From Streptomyces katrae (GTDB lineage Bacteria; Actinomycetota; Actinomycetes; Streptomycetales; Streptomycetaceae), in assembly GCF_002028425.1 (NCBI RefSeq), contig NZ_CP020042.1, positions 4,811,560 to 4,875,559 on the forward strand: a DNA stretch of 64,000 nt, in the 5' to 3' direction. A program made the position numbers and the translations under genes. Within the stretch, counting starts at the first letter, position 1. Every line of letters starts with the position of its first letter. The notes under the pieces are model-generated. The model was given only the letters and a program-made list of their open reading frames with translations, ran no database searches and was not told the DNA's origin. Shown here piece after piece: positions 1 through 8,259 of this stretch.

Positions 1-491
1 GCCGCCAGCCGGAAGGAGGACTCCGGGTCACTGCGCGCGTCGTTCGTCCCGTGCACGATCAGCACCTGCCGCCCCGCGAGCTGTTTCACCGGTTCAGGGG
101 AGCCCTCGTGCACCTCCTGCGGTAACCAAGGGGCCAGTGCCACCACCGAGTTGACGGCCCCGTGCCCCGCCGCCCGCAGTGCCGTCCGGCCCCCGGCCCC
201 GTAGCCGGCCAGGCAGACCGGCACGTCCCCGTACCGGCGCAGCGCCTCGTCGGCCGCCCACCGTGCGGCCTCCTCCCGCTCCTGCGGGCCGTGCAGCACG
301 GTGTGCGCCACCAGCCCCTGCTCCCCGCCCGCCCGGGCCAGCGCCCGAGCGAGCGGGCGCAGCGGACCGGGGGCGATCCTGGACGCCCCGGGGAGCAGGA
401 GGACCACACCACTGACCATCGACTCCGGGCCGTTCGCGCCGGCCGCCCGCCCCAGGCGAGCCCCGCGCGCCGGCGGCGCATGCTGTGCCAT
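1..491 (-). CDS. alpha/beta-hydrolase-like protein (3' end outside window)
   Basis: The gene starts at an ATG ending at 491 and runs off the left edge, leaving about 163 residues. The fold is suggested by a hydrophobic strand followed by an oxyanion-type turn (GVVLLLPG, near residues 27-34), a nucleophile-elbow position and a late strand with HGTND that normally carries the acid residue. The elbow reads G96-Y-G98-A-G, so the usual Ser/Cys/Asp nucleophile is glycine. Either the protein is a non-catalytic relative of dienelactone-hydrolase-type enzymes or it uses another residue. It is divergent from add and shares 113 bp of upstream DNA with it. The substrate is unknown. Confidence 0.7.
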   Translation of the reverse strand, partial: MAQHAPPARGARLGRAAGANGPESMVSGVVLLLPGASRIAPGPLRPLARALARAGGEQGLVAHTVLHGPQEREEAARWAADEALRRYGDVPVCLAGYGAGGRTALRAAGHGAVNSVVALAPWLPQEVHEGSPEPVKQLAGRQVLIVHGTNDARSDPESSFRLA

Positions 492-577
492 GGCGGAACA
501 GTCTCAGACCGGCGGGTGTATGCCACCCGTCCGTACGGTCTCTGTTACATATCGACGCCCGCCGCCGACGGGTTGCT

Positions 578-589
578 CTACGCGCGTAG
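578..589. promoter_or_regulatory. 12-bp palindromic operator upstream of add
   Basis: CTACGCGCGTAG is a perfect palindrome. The identical 12-mer occurs at 5824-5835 (deoC) and 17104-17115 (purine nucleoside phosphorylase), always within 50 bp of the start codon and at the promoter. A central CG and this length would suit a LacI- or GntR-type repressor. The cognate regulator is not identified. Confidence 0.75.
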
Positions 590-592
590 GAG

Positions 593-598
593 TAGAGT
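593..598 (+). promoter_or_regulatory. -10 element of add (leaderless)
   Basis: TAGAGT lies 6 nt before the add ATG, so transcription should begin at or next to the start codon. It is immediately downstream of the palindromic operator. No convincing -35 is seen. Confidence 0.5.
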
Positions 599-604
599 GC
601 CGGG

Positions 605-1753
605 ATGACGAGCGAGACCCCCAACACGCCCAGCCCGGATCAGATCCGCCGCTCCCCGAAGGTGCTCCTGCACGACCACCTCGACGGTGGCCTCCGCCCC
701 GGCACCATCATCGAGCTGGCCGCCGAGGTCGGCTACGACAAGCTGCCCGAGACCGACGCCGACAAGCTCGGCGTCTGGTTCCGCGACGCCGCCGACTCCG
801 GCTCCCTCCCGCGCTACCTGGAGACGTTCGCGCACACCTGCGCCGTCATGCAGACCAAGGCGGCCCTCTTCCGGGTCGCCGCCGAGTGCGCCGAGGACCT
901 GGCCGAGGACGGCGTCGTGTACGCCGAGATCCGCTACGCCCCCGAGCAGCACCTGGAGGCCGGCCTGACCCTCGAAGAGGTCGTCGAGGCGGTCAACGCC
1001 GGCTTCCGCGAGGGCGAGCGCCGCGCCAAGGCGGGCGGCCACCGCATCCGCATCGGCGCCCTGCTGACCGCGATGCGCCACGCGGCCCGCGCGCTGGAGA
1101 TCGCCGAACTGGCCAACCGCTACCGCGACAACGGCGTCGTCGGCTTCGACATCGCCGGCGCCGAGGCCGGGTTCCCCCCCACCCGCCACCTCGACGCGTT
1201 CGAGTACCTCAAGCGCGAGAACAACCACTTCACCATCCACGCCGGCGAGGCCTTCGGCCTGCCGTCGATCTGGCAGGCCCTCCAGTGGTGCGGCGCCGAC
1301 CGCCTGGGCCACGGTGTGAAGATCATCGACGACATCGAGGTCGCCGCCGACGGCTCCGTGAAGCTCGGCCGCCTGGCCTCGTACGTCCGCGACAAGCGCA
1401 TCCCCCTGGAGATGTGCCCGACGTCGAACCTGCAGACCGCCGCGGCCGCCTCGTACGCCGAGCACCCGATCGGCCTGCTGCGCAAGCTGCACTTCCGGCT
1501 GACGGTCAACACCGACAACCGCCTGATGAGCGGCACCAGCATGAGCCGCGAGTTCGAGCACCTGGTCGACACCTTCGGCTACTCGCTCGACGACATGCAG
1601 TGGTTCACCGTCAATGCGATGAAGTCCGCATTCATTCCTTTCGATGAACGACTGGCGATGATCAACGACGTGATCAAGCCCGGTTATGCGGAGCTGAAGT
1701 CCGAGTGGCTTTTCCGTCAGACCGCTTCCACCAGCGGATCCGTATCGGCATAG
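605..1753 (+). CDS. add: adenosine deaminase
   Basis: The 382-residue protein has the full adenosine deaminase signature: the metal-binding HDHLDG motif near residue 23, the HAGEAFG segment with the catalytic Glu, LGHGVK, and NTDNR near the C-terminus in place of the usual NTDDP. It deaminates (deoxy)adenosine to (deoxy)inosine in the cytoplasm, feeding the purine nucleoside phosphorylase encoded at 16272-17078. An AGGAG at 588-592 is rather distant (12 nt), while a -10-like TAGAGT sits 6 nt upstream, so a leaderless transcript is likely. The promoter carries the CTACGCGCGTAG palindrome shared with deoC and the phosphorylase gene, which suggests co-regulation. Confidence 0.95.
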   Translation: MTSETPNTPSPDQIRRSPKVLLHDHLDGGLRPGTIIELAAEVGYDKLPETDADKLGVWFRDAADSGSLPRYLETFAHTCAVMQTKAALFRVAAECAEDLAEDGVVYAEIRYAPEQHLEAGLTLEEVVEAVNAGFREGERRAKAGGHRIRIGALLTAMRHAARALEIAELANRYRDNGVVGFDIAGAEAGFPPTRHLDAFEYLKRENNHFTIHAGEAFGLPSIWQALQWCGADRLGHGVKIIDDIEVAADGSVKLGRLASYVRDKRIPLEMCPTSNLQTAAAASYAEHPIGLLRKLHFRLTVNTDNRLMSGTSMSREFEHLVDTFGYSLDDMQWFTVNAMKSAFIPFDERLAMINDVIKPGYAELKSEWLFRQTASTSGSVSA

Positions 1754-1771
1754 GCCACGGAATGACCCACG

Positions 1772-1807
1772 GAAAGCGCCCGGTGGCACGTCACCCCGGG
1801 CGCTTTC
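1772..1807 (+). terminator. terminator after add
   Basis: GAAAGCGCCCGG (1772-1783) pairs perfectly with CCGGGCGCTTTC (1796-1807), a 12-bp stem with a 12-nt loop, followed by TCGTATT. It lies 19 bp after the add stop codon. Confidence 0.8.
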
Positions 1808-1892
1808 TCGTATTAAAGGATGTTTGCGGGAGGGGGTTTGAAGTGACTAACTTGCGGAGCCGCTCGATTCCCCGTCGCAAGGACGATTTTTC

Positions 1893-2156
1893 ATGAAGCA
1901 GTCTGCTGCCAAGTCCCTCGGTGTCGCTGTCATTGGTGCCGCCCTCGCCGCGGGTGCCGCGGGTACCGCCTCCGCCTCGGCGCTCCCCACCCCGAACCTC
2001 ACGGACGCCCTCGGCACCGTCACCAGCGCCACCAGCTCCATCACCAACCAGACGGAGAAGGGCCAGGACGGCCAGGCCAGCGACCCGGCCGCGCCGGTGA
2101 ACCAGCTGCTCGGCGGAGTCCCCGCGCTCGGCGGCCTCGGTGGCGCCCTGGGCTAA
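1893..2156 (+). CDS. small secreted protein
   Basis: This 87-residue protein begins with a Sec signal peptide: MKQSAAK, then a hydrophobic Ala/Gly core, and a likely cut after ASA near residue 30. The mature part of about 57 residues is rich in Gly, Ala, Leu and Pro and ends in a GG repeat (LLGGVPALGGLGGALG). There are no cysteines and no recognisable domain. Short exported proteins of this type recur in Streptomyces. An AAGGA precedes the ATG by a normal distance. It is monocistronic, framed by the add terminator and the hairpin at 2188-2223. Function is unknown; another small secreted protein lies at 9222-9575. Confidence 0.75.
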   Translation: MKQSAAKSLGVAVIGAALAAGAAGTASASALPTPNLTDALGTVTSATSSITNQTEKGQDGQASDPAAPVNQLLGGVPALGGLGGALG

Positions 2157-2187
2157 CCGCCCACCCCGCGAAACGCACACCCGTACG

Positions 2188-2223
2188 CATGGCGCACACC
2201 CCTTCGAGGCGGTGTGCGCCATG
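2188..2223 (+). terminator. hairpin terminator after the small secreted protein
   Basis: CATGGCGCACACC (2188-2200) pairs with GGTGTGCGCCATG (2211-2223), a perfect 13-bp stem with a 10-nt loop, 31 bp after the stop codon. Confidence 0.7.
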
Positions 2224-2310
2224 CGGCGCGGTGTGCCACGATCCCCACCAACTACCCGCCGACGTATGGGTGGGGGCACACCCAGCGGTAGCTGGGGGAG
2301 AGGTCCGGTC

Positions 2311-3078
2311 ATGCGCATCACGGCACGATTCAAGGCGCCCGCGACGACGTTCGCGCTGCTCCCCGCCCTGCTCCTCGGAGCCGTCGGCTGCAGCGGCGGT
2401 ACGGACGCCGCGCCGCCCGGAAAGGGCCCCGACCCCAAGGGCTCCGCGGCCGCCTCTCCCTCCGGCGCACCCGGCCCCGCCGCCGCCTCCCCGGCCCCCA
2501 AGGCCAAGGACGCCCGTCTGGAGCGCTCCGCCCTCGCGCAGGGCGACCTCCCCGGCTACCAGGTCTCGGCGCAGGGCAAGAACCCCAACGCCCCGGCCGG
2601 CCAGCCGCAGGCCGACAAGAAGGCCTGCCAGCCGCTCGCCGACATCATGGGCGACAAGCCCGACCCGGCCGCGCACGAGACCGTCAACCGGGGCATCGGC
2701 TCCCAGAAGCAGGTCGGCCTCGCCGTCTCCGCGTCCGTCAGCTCCTACGACGAGAGGGACGCCAAGAAGGTCGTCGCCCGGCTCCGCGAAGCCGTCGCGG
2801 CCTGCGGCTCCGGCTTCACCGCAACCGTGCAGAAGCAGACCGGCACCTACCGGGACGTGAAGGCGGTCCCGTTCAAGACCGCCGGTGACGAGAGCGTCAG
2901 CTGGACCACGACCGCATCCGCCGAAGGCGTCTCGGCCCAGGTCCACCTGGTCGTCGTCCGCGAGGGGTCCAGCATCGTACGGCTGATGGCCCTCAACGTG
3001 GCGGCCGCCGGCCAGAAGGCGGCGGTTCCGCAGGAAGTCGCCGACAAGCAGCTGGAGAAGGTCCGGAAGGCCGGCTGA
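2311..3078 (+). CDS. secreted lipoprotein, unknown function
   Basis: The 255-residue protein has a lipoprotein signal: positively charged start, hydrophobic segment and lipobox LGAVGC near residue 27, followed by a Gly/Pro/Ala/Lys-rich linker. The remainder (about residues 65-255) resembles generic extracytoplasmic Streptomyces lipoproteins with alternating charged helices and strands, but no catalytic motif is visible. The ATG at 2311 was chosen because GGGAGAGG precedes it and the lipobox then falls at the expected position. It ends next to a terminator hairpin and is convergent with the PspC-like gene. Confidence 0.75.
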   Translation: MRITARFKAPATTFALLPALLLGAVGCSGGTDAAPPGKGPDPKGSAAASPSGAPGPAAASPAPKAKDARLERSALAQGDLPGYQVSAQGKNPNAPAGQPQADKKACQPLADIMGDKPDPAAHETVNRGIGSQKQVGLAVSASVSSYDERDAKKVVARLREAVAACGSGFTATVQKQTGTYRDVKAVPFKTAGDESVSWTTTASAEGVSAQVHLVVVREGSSIVRLMALNVAAAGQKAAVPQEVADKQLEKVRKAG

Positions 3079-3101
3079 ACCCGGCCTGAGGGCGGCCGGG
3101 T
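3079..3101. terminator. hairpin between convergent genes
   Basis: ACCCGGCC (3079-3086) pairs with GGCCGGGT (3094-3101) around a 7-nt loop, directly after the lipoprotein stop codon. It lies 47 bp from the end of the convergent PspC-domain gene. Confidence 0.55.
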
Positions 3102-3147
3102 CTTGCGAGCCGGTCGCGAGCGCCGGCCGCGGCCGGCACGAGGAGTC

Positions 3148-3360
3148 CTACCAGGCGGCGCTCGCGGCGCCCACGCCGGACTTCTCGTTCGGGATCAGCA
3201 GCCACAGCGCCAGGTAGATCAGGAACTGCGGGCCGGGCAGCAGGCAGGACAGGACGAAGATGAGCCGCATCGTGCGGGCCTTCATTCCGAACCGCTTGGC
3301 CAGTCCGGCGCAGACGCCGCCGATCAGCCGTCCGTCACGGGGGCGGGTCAGCGCGCTCAT
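3148..3360 (-). CDS. PspC-domain small membrane protein
   Basis: This 70-residue protein carries the PspC signature RLIGGVCAGLA near residues 11-21, followed by RTMRLIFVLSCLLPGP and a hydrophobic helix ending in LLIPNE. PspC domains act as phage-shock or stress-related membrane proteins. The ATG at 3360 was chosen because AAGGAG lies just upstream; an in-frame upstream start at 3393 has no such support. It sits alone between the lipoprotein gene and the VanZ-like gene, the latter on the same strand and upstream. Confidence 0.85.
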   Translation of the reverse strand: MSALTRPRDGRLIGGVCAGLAKRFGMKARTMRLIFVLSCLLPGPQFLIYLALWLLIPNEKSGVGAASAAW

Positions 3361-3417
3361 GGTGTGCTCCTTCGTATCGGGATTCGCGCGCATTCCGTCA
3401 TTTCCTGGCGCGATGAA

Positions 3418-4008
3418 TCAATACTCGCGCGGCACGGCCGACAGAACGTCGGTCCACGGGCCGAGGCCGACCCTGGGAATTCTCGGGGTGTTCCCCTGAG
3501 ACACCGCATCCGGGGAGCTCAGGGGCCTGCGCAGCCTGGCCCGCAGCACCGGTACGACCGCCATGTGCACGATCACCACCCCGGCGGTGTTCAGCAGCAG
3601 GGAATCCACGTCCGGAACCCGCCCCGGAACGGCCGTCTGGAGCATTTCGATGCTCAGCGAGATCAGTACGGCGGCCGTCGCCGTCCGCGCCAGCGAGGCC
3701 CACGCGGCCAGCGCCCCGGGCTTCAGCCGGCCCCCCGCCAGCGGCAGCAGCACCCCCAGCGGGGCCAGCAGCGCCAGCCCCTCCCCGATCCGCCGCGCGG
3801 CCTCCAGCGGCCCCAGCGCCAGGTCCGCCCGGATCCCCTCCAGCGGCGACAGGTTCGCGGCCGCCGCCCAGGGCACGTCCAGCGGACTCAAGGTGAGCCA
3901 TCCGACGACCAGCAGGTGCGCGGCCAGCAGGGCCCCGCTCAGGAGCCGGGGACGGACCGGGAGCTGTGTGGCGGTGGCGGCGCTGCCGCTGCCCTCATGA
4001 CGGTGCAC
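3418..4008 (-). CDS. VanZ-family membrane protein
   Basis: The 196-residue protein has four or five hydrophobic segments and the VanZ-type arrangement: TLSPLD after the first segment, a glycolysable-looking loop, IEMLQ in the third segment and the PGRVPDVDSLLLNTAGVV motif (near residues 128-145). VanZ was named from teicoplanin resistance, but most Streptomyces homologues have no proven role. The C-terminal tail of about 35 residues is hydrophilic. The start at 4008 keeps a short cytoplasmic N-terminus; other starts are possible. No partner gene is obvious. Confidence 0.8.
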   Translation of the reverse strand: MHRHEGSGSAATATQLPVRPRLLSGALLAAHLLVVGWLTLSPLDVPWAAAANLSPLEGIRADLALGPLEAARRIGEGLALLAPLGVLLPLAGGRLKPGALAAWASLARTATAAVLISLSIEMLQTAVPGRVPDVDSLLLNTAGVVIVHMAVVPVLRARLRRPLSSPDAVSQGNTPRIPRVGLGPWTDVLSAVPREY

Positions 4009-4096
4009 ACCAGCGAGGACGCCACCCCCGGTGGCGGCGGTTCCGGTCGGCCGCTGCCGTCTCGGACCGTGTGGCGCGCCCGGTCAGCGCCCCCGG

Positions 4097-4450
4097 TCAG
4101 CCGGTCCCCGGCGCCGGGTGCCGCTCCGCCCAGTCAGCGAGACCGGTGAGCCGCCCGTAGAGCTCGCGCGCCGCGTCGGTGGCGGCGTACTCCACCCGGG
4201 GCGGCACCGTGGGGTACACGGTGCGGACCAGCAGGCCGTCCTCCTCCAGCTCGCGCAGCGTGAGGGTGAGGATCCGGCGGCTGATCCCGGCCAGCGACCG
4301 TTCGAGCGCGGAGAAGCGGACGGGCCCGTGGAGGGTTTCGCTCAGGACGCCCAGACTCCATTTGCCGCTCACCCTGCCGAGCACGCCGAGGACGGTGCAG
4401 ACCTCACGGCCCGCGCCCTCCTGCGCCGTGCACGCGGTAGTACGTGACAT
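4097..4450 (-). CDS. HxlR-family transcriptional regulator
   Basis: The 117-residue protein is a winged-helix regulator of the HxlR type. After an N-terminal Cys-containing segment (CTVLGVLGRVSGKWSLGVL) come FSALERSLAGISRRILTLTLRELEEDGLL and VPPRVEYAAT, the typical recognition helix and wing. The start at 4450 has GAAGGC upstream. HxlR proteins often sense oxidants or electrophiles and control the adjacent divergent gene, here the FMN/F420-type flavoprotein starting at 4582. The 131-bp divergent spacer would hold the operator, though no clear palindrome was found in it. Confidence 0.88.
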   Translation of the reverse strand: MSRTTACTAQEGAGREVCTVLGVLGRVSGKWSLGVLSETLHGPVRFSALERSLAGISRRILTLTLRELEEDGLLVRTVYPTVPPRVEYAATDAARELYGRLTGLADWAERHPAPGTG

Positions 4451-4581
4451 AAATGTGCCTTCTTCCGTTGTGCGGCGCCCTCTTCGAGGATGGGCGGTGT
4501 GCACGTCAGTGCCCCGCGAGGACGGCCCGTCCGGCCGGCTCGCGCCCATCCGCAGGCCCGACGAGAGGCGAGGGACGACGA

Positions 4582-5010
4582 GTGAGGAACACCGGCAGCA
4601 CGCAAGAGCTTCCCGCGGCGGTGGAGTTGGACGCGGGGGTGAGGGAGCTGCTCGACGGCCGGAACTTCGCGGTGGTGGCGACGCTGAACCCCGACGGCGG
4701 CCCGCAGACCTCCGTGGTCTGGGCCGGCAGGCGCGGGGACGCCGTGGTCTTCTCCACCACCGCGGGACGCAAGAAGGCGCGCAACCTCGCCCGCGACCCG
4801 CGCATCAGCCTGACGGTCTACGACCGCGAGAACCCCTACCGGTCGGTGGAGATACGGGGCACGGCCGAACTGCTGCCGGACCCGCACAAGGAACTGCCGC
4901 GCGAGCTGTCCCGGCACTACCTCGGCGAGGACCCGCCGCCGGAGCCGGCCGAGGTCGTCCGGCTGATCGTGCGGATCACCGCGGAAAAGGTCGTCGCGAT
5001 CTCCCTCTGA
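4582..5010 (+). CDS. pyridoxamine-5'-phosphate-oxidase-like flavin/F420-binding protein
   Basis: The 142-residue protein has the split-barrel flavoprotein pattern of PPOX-class enzymes: FAVVATLNPDGGPQTSVVW near residues 30-48, VVFSTTAGRKKARNLARDPRISL near residues 54-76, and a closing strand with RGTAEL. Many actinobacterial members use F420 rather than FMN, but the cofactor cannot be decided from sequence alone. The GTG at 4582 is preceded by a GAGGCGAGGG tract. The gene is divergent from the HxlR regulator, its most likely controller. Confidence 0.85.
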   Translation: MRNTGSTQELPAAVELDAGVRELLDGRNFAVVATLNPDGGPQTSVVWAGRRGDAVVFSTTAGRKKARNLARDPRISLTVYDRENPYRSVEIRGTAELLPDPHKELPRELSRHYLGEDPPPEPAEVVRLIVRITAEKVVAISL

Positions 5011-5099
5011 GGAGCCGGCCGACGGATCCCGGACGGCCGGTCCCGGACGGCCGGACGCGGACGGGACGCCCTCCCGGGCCGGACCCGCCGTCGGCGCCC

Positions 5100-5717
5100 C
5101 TACCTGACCATCAGCAGCACGGCCAGCAGGACCGCGCCCGTCACCGCCGGGACGATGATCTCCCAGGCCCACCGCACCCGGACCGGCCCCTGCGCGCCGG
5201 GCCGGGCGGCTCCGCGCTCGGCCAGCTCGGTCAGCTCGTCCACGGCCTTGTCGGCGGAGGCCCGCGCCACCGGCGCGGCCGCCTTGTCTCCGGCGCCCCC
5301 GCCGCCCGGCGCCTCGCGCCGGCCGGCCGAGCGGTTCGCCTTCTTGCGCTCGCGCAGCGACACCGGCACCGACCAGAGCTGGTACGTCGCCCCGTCCGCC
5401 AGCACCTCCGCCGAGTACCCGGCGCGCACCGCGTCCACCACGGCCCAGGGCAGCTCGATGACCCGGAAGGGGTTGCGGACCCGCATCCGGTCCTCGTTGG
5501 CGAAGACGGCCGGCCGGATGGTGAACGCCACGGTCAGCGGTACGGCGCACAGCGCGGCGGCGAGCCCGATCCACCGGCCGCTGCCCACGCCGCGCACGAC
5601 GGCGTCCCCGCACAGCCAGACGATCATCGCCAGGATCAGCACCCCGGTGACGACGGCCATGGGGGAGCGGTAGACGCGGTCCGCGTAGGCCGGCTCATGG
5701 GTGGAGGGTGTGGTCAT
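5100..5717 (-). CDS. PH-domain membrane protein
   Basis: The 205-residue protein has two N-terminal transmembrane helices (about residues 20-40 and 48-68), then a bacterial PH-like domain (RPAVFANEDRMRVRNPFRVIELPW) and a final C-terminal helix (IIVPAVTGAVLLAVLLMV). A charged Ala/Gly-rich stretch lies before the last helix. The start at 5717 follows the first plausible ATG before the hydrophilic N-terminus. It is divergent from deoC. Function is unknown. Confidence 0.75.
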   Translation of the reverse strand: MTTPSTHEPAYADRVYRSPMAVVTGVLILAMIVWLCGDAVVRGVGSGRWIGLAAALCAVPLTVAFTIRPAVFANEDRMRVRNPFRVIELPWAVVDAVRAGYSAEVLADGATYQLWSVPVSLRERKKANRSAGRREAPGGGGAGDKAAAPVARASADKAVDELTELAERGAARPGAQGPVRVRWAWEIIVPAVTGAVLLAVLLMVR

Positions 5718-5812
5718 GCCGCCGATTGTGCCGCATGCCCGTCCGGGGGCCACCGGCGCGCGGGGGCGGGCGCACCGATGGCGGACGTCACGCGCAGATG
5801 TGCACGAGGGGG

Positions 5813-5842
5813 GTGACAGGTCGCTACGCGCGTAGATATGCT
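5813..5842 (+). promoter_or_regulatory. deoC promoter (leaderless)
   Basis: GTGACA (5813-5818) and TATGCT (5837-5842) are separated by 18 bp. The -10 ends 6 nt before the GTG at 5849, predicting a leaderless mRNA. The palindrome 5824-5835 fills the spacer, ideal for repression. Confidence 0.6.
5824..5835. promoter_or_regulatory. 12-bp palindromic operator upstream of deoC
   Basis: CTACGCGCGTAG is identical to the sites at 578-589 and 17104-17115. It lies between the -35 and -10 elements of deoC. Confidence 0.75.
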
Positions 5843-5848
5843 CATCTG

Positions 5849-6817
5849 GTGACCATGCCCACCACCCTCACCGCATTCGCTGACGTGACGACGTCCGACA
5901 GCGCGCTGCGCCGCTTCCTGCACGGGCTGCCCGGCGTCGACGCAGTCGGACTGGAGGCCCGCGCGGCCTCCCTCGGCACCCGTTCGATCAAGACGACGGC
6001 CAAGGCGTACGCCATCGACCTGGCCATCTCGATGATCGACCTGACGACGCTCGAGGGTGCGGACACCCCGGGCAAGGTCCGGTCGCTCGCCGCCAAGGCC
6101 GTCAACCCCGACCCCCTGGACCGCACGACGCCCATGACCGCCGCGGTCTGCGTCTACCCCGACATGGTGGCCACCGCCAAGGCGGCGCTCAACGGCGCCG
6201 ACGTCAAGGTCGCCTCCGTCGCCACCGCCTTCCCGGCGGGCCGCGCCGCCCTGCCGGTCAAGCTGGCCGACACCCGTGACGCCGTCGCCGCCGGCGCCGA
6301 CGAGATCGACATGGTCATCGACCGTGGCGCCTTCCTCGCCGGCCGCTACCTGGACACCTACGAGCTGATCAAGGCCGTCAAGGAGGCGTGCGTCCGCGAG
6401 GACGGCACCGCCGCCCGGCTGAAGGTCATCTTCGAGACCGGCGAGCTGTCGACGTACGACAACATCCGCCGCGCCTCCTGGATCGGCATGCTCGCGGGCG
6501 CCGACTTCATCAAGACCTCCACCGGCAAGGTCGGCGTCAACGCCACCCCCGCCAACACCCTGCTCATGCTCGAAGCCGTCCGCGACTTCAAGGCGCAGAC
6601 TGGAATCCAGATCGGCGTGAAGCCGGCCGGCGGCATCCGCACCACCAAGGACGCCATCAAGTTCCTGGTCCTGGTCAACGAGACCGCGGGCGAGGACTGG
6701 CTGACCAACGAGTGGTTCCGCTTCGGCGCCTCCAGCCTGCTGAACGACCTGCTCATGCAGCGCCAGAAGCTGAGCACCGGGCGTTACTCCGGACCCGACT
6801 ACGTGACGGTGGACTGA
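5849..6817 (+). CDS. deoC: deoxyribose-phosphate aldolase
   Basis: The protein (322 residues from the GTG at 5849, 320 from the ATG at 5855) is a class I aldolase cleaving deoxyribose-5-phosphate to acetaldehyde and glyceraldehyde-3-phosphate. Visible motifs are EIDMVIDRGA (active-site Asp), FIKTSTGK with the Schiff-base Lys, and GVKPAGGI with the second Lys. The GTG is preferred because TATGCT lies 6 nt upstream and there is no Shine-Dalgarno sequence, matching the arrangement of the phosphorylase gene. The dehydrogenase genes follow within 6 bp, so the acetaldehyde can be oxidised by an enzyme from the same transcript. Confidence 0.95.
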   Translation: MTMPTTLTAFADVTTSDSALRRFLHGLPGVDAVGLEARAASLGTRSIKTTAKAYAIDLAISMIDLTTLEGADTPGKVRSLAAKAVNPDPLDRTTPMTAAVCVYPDMVATAKAALNGADVKVASVATAFPAGRAALPVKLADTRDAVAAGADEIDMVIDRGAFLAGRYLDTYELIKAVKEACVREDGTAARLKVIFETGELSTYDNIRRASWIGMLAGADFIKTSTGKVGVNATPANTLLMLEAVRDFKAQTGIQIGVKPAGGIRTTKDAIKFLVLVNETAGEDWLTNEWFRFGASSLLNDLLMQRQKLSTGRYSGPDYVTVD

Positions 6818-6822
6818 TCACC

Positions 6823-8259
6823 ATGGCATCCCTCTTCGAGTACGCACCGGCTCCCGAGTCCCGCTCGGTCGTCGACATCGCCCCCTCCTACGGGCTCTTC
6901 ATCGACGGCGAGTTCACCGACGCCGCCGACGGCAAGGTCTTCAAGACCGTCAGCCCCTCCAGCGAGGAGGTCCTGTCGGAGGTCGCCCAGGCCGGCGCCG
7001 CCGACGTCGACCGCGCCGTCAAGGCCGCCCGCCGCGCCTTCGAGAAGTGGTCCGCGCTGCCCGGCTCCGAGCGCGCCAAGTACCTCTTCCGCATCGCCCG
7101 GATCATCCAGGAGCGCAGCCGCGAGCTGGCCGTCCTGGAGACCCTGGACAACGGCAAGCCGATCAAGGAGACCCGCGACGCGGACCTCCCGCTGGTCGCC
7201 GCGCACTTCTTCTACTACGCGGGCTGGGCCGACAAGCTCGACCACGCGGGCTACGGCGCGAACCCGCGCCCGCTGGGCGTGGCCGGCCAGGTCATCCCCT
7301 GGAACTTCCCGCTGCTGATGCTCGCGTGGAAGATCGCCCCGGCGCTCGCCACCGGCAACACCGTCGTCCTCAAGCCGGCGGAGACCACCCCTCTCTCGGC
7401 GCTGTTCTTCGCGGACATCTGCCGCCAGGCCGGTCTCCCCAAGGGCGTCGTCAACATCATCCCCGGCTACGGGGACGCGGGTGCCGAGCTCGTCGCCCAC
7501 CCCGACGTCAACAAGGTCGCCTTCACCGGCTCCACCGCGGTCGGCAAGGCCATCGCCCGCCAGATCGCCGGCACCGGCAAGAAGGTCACCCTGGAGCTGG
7601 GCGGCAAGGGCGCCAACATCGTCTTCGACGACGCCCCCATCGACCAGGCCGTCGAGGGCATCGTCAACGGCATCTTCTTCAACCAGGGCCAGGTCTGCTG
7701 CGCGGGCTCCCGCCTGCTGGTCCAGGAGTCGATCCACGACGAGCTGCTGGACTCCCTCAAGCGCCGCCTGAGCACCCTGCGCCTGGGCGACCCGCTCGAC
7801 AAGAACACCGACATCGGCGCGATCAACTCCGCCGAGCAGCTCGCCCGGATCACGGCCCTGGCCGACACCGGCGAGGCCGAGGGCGCCGAGCGCTGGTCCC
7901 CGGCCTGCGAGCTGCCGTCCTCCGGCTACTGGTTCGCCCCGACGCTCTTCACGAACGTCACCCAGGCGCACACCGTCGCCCGTGACGAGATCTTCGGCCC
8001 GGTCCTGTCCGTGCTGACGTTCCGCACCCCGGACGAGGCCGTCGCCAAGGCCAACAACAGCCAGTACGGCCTGTCCGCCGGCATCTGGACGGAGAAGGGC
8101 TCCCGCATCCTCGCGGTGGCGAACAAGCTCCGCGCGGGCGTCGTCTGGGCCAACACGTTCAACAAGTTCGACCCGACCTCGCCCTTCGGCGGCTACAAGG
8201 AGTCGGGCTTCGGCCGCGAGGGCGGCCGCCACGGTCTGGAGGCCTACCTCGATGTCTGA
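6823..8259 (+). CDS. aldehyde dehydrogenase
   Basis: The 478-residue protein is a complete NAD(P)-dependent aldehyde dehydrogenase: PWNFPLLML and KPAETTPLSA in the cofactor domain, FTGSTAVGK, the general-base Glu in LELGGKGANIVF, and the nucleophilic Cys in FNQGQVCCAGSR. It starts 6 bp after deoC and overlaps the next gene by 8 bp (ATGTCTGA), implying translational coupling. In this setting it probably oxidises acetaldehyde from DeoC. With its non-catalytic neighbour it resembles a split version of the two-domain ALDH16 family (inference). Confidence 0.92.
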   Translation: MASLFEYAPAPESRSVVDIAPSYGLFIDGEFTDAADGKVFKTVSPSSEEVLSEVAQAGAADVDRAVKAARRAFEKWSALPGSERAKYLFRIARIIQERSRELAVLETLDNGKPIKETRDADLPLVAAHFFYYAGWADKLDHAGYGANPRPLGVAGQVIPWNFPLLMLAWKIAPALATGNTVVLKPAETTPLSALFFADICRQAGLPKGVVNIIPGYGDAGAELVAHPDVNKVAFTGSTAVGKAIARQIAGTGKKVTLELGGKGANIVFDDAPIDQAVEGIVNGIFFNQGQVCCAGSRLLVQESIHDELLDSLKRRLSTLRLGDPLDKNTDIGAINSAEQLARITALADTGEAEGAERWSPACELPSSGYWFAPTLFTNVTQAHTVARDEIFGPVLSVLTFRTPDEAVAKANNSQYGLSAGIWTEKGSRILAVANKLRAGVVWANTFNKFDPTSPFGGYKESGFGREGGRHGLEAYLDV

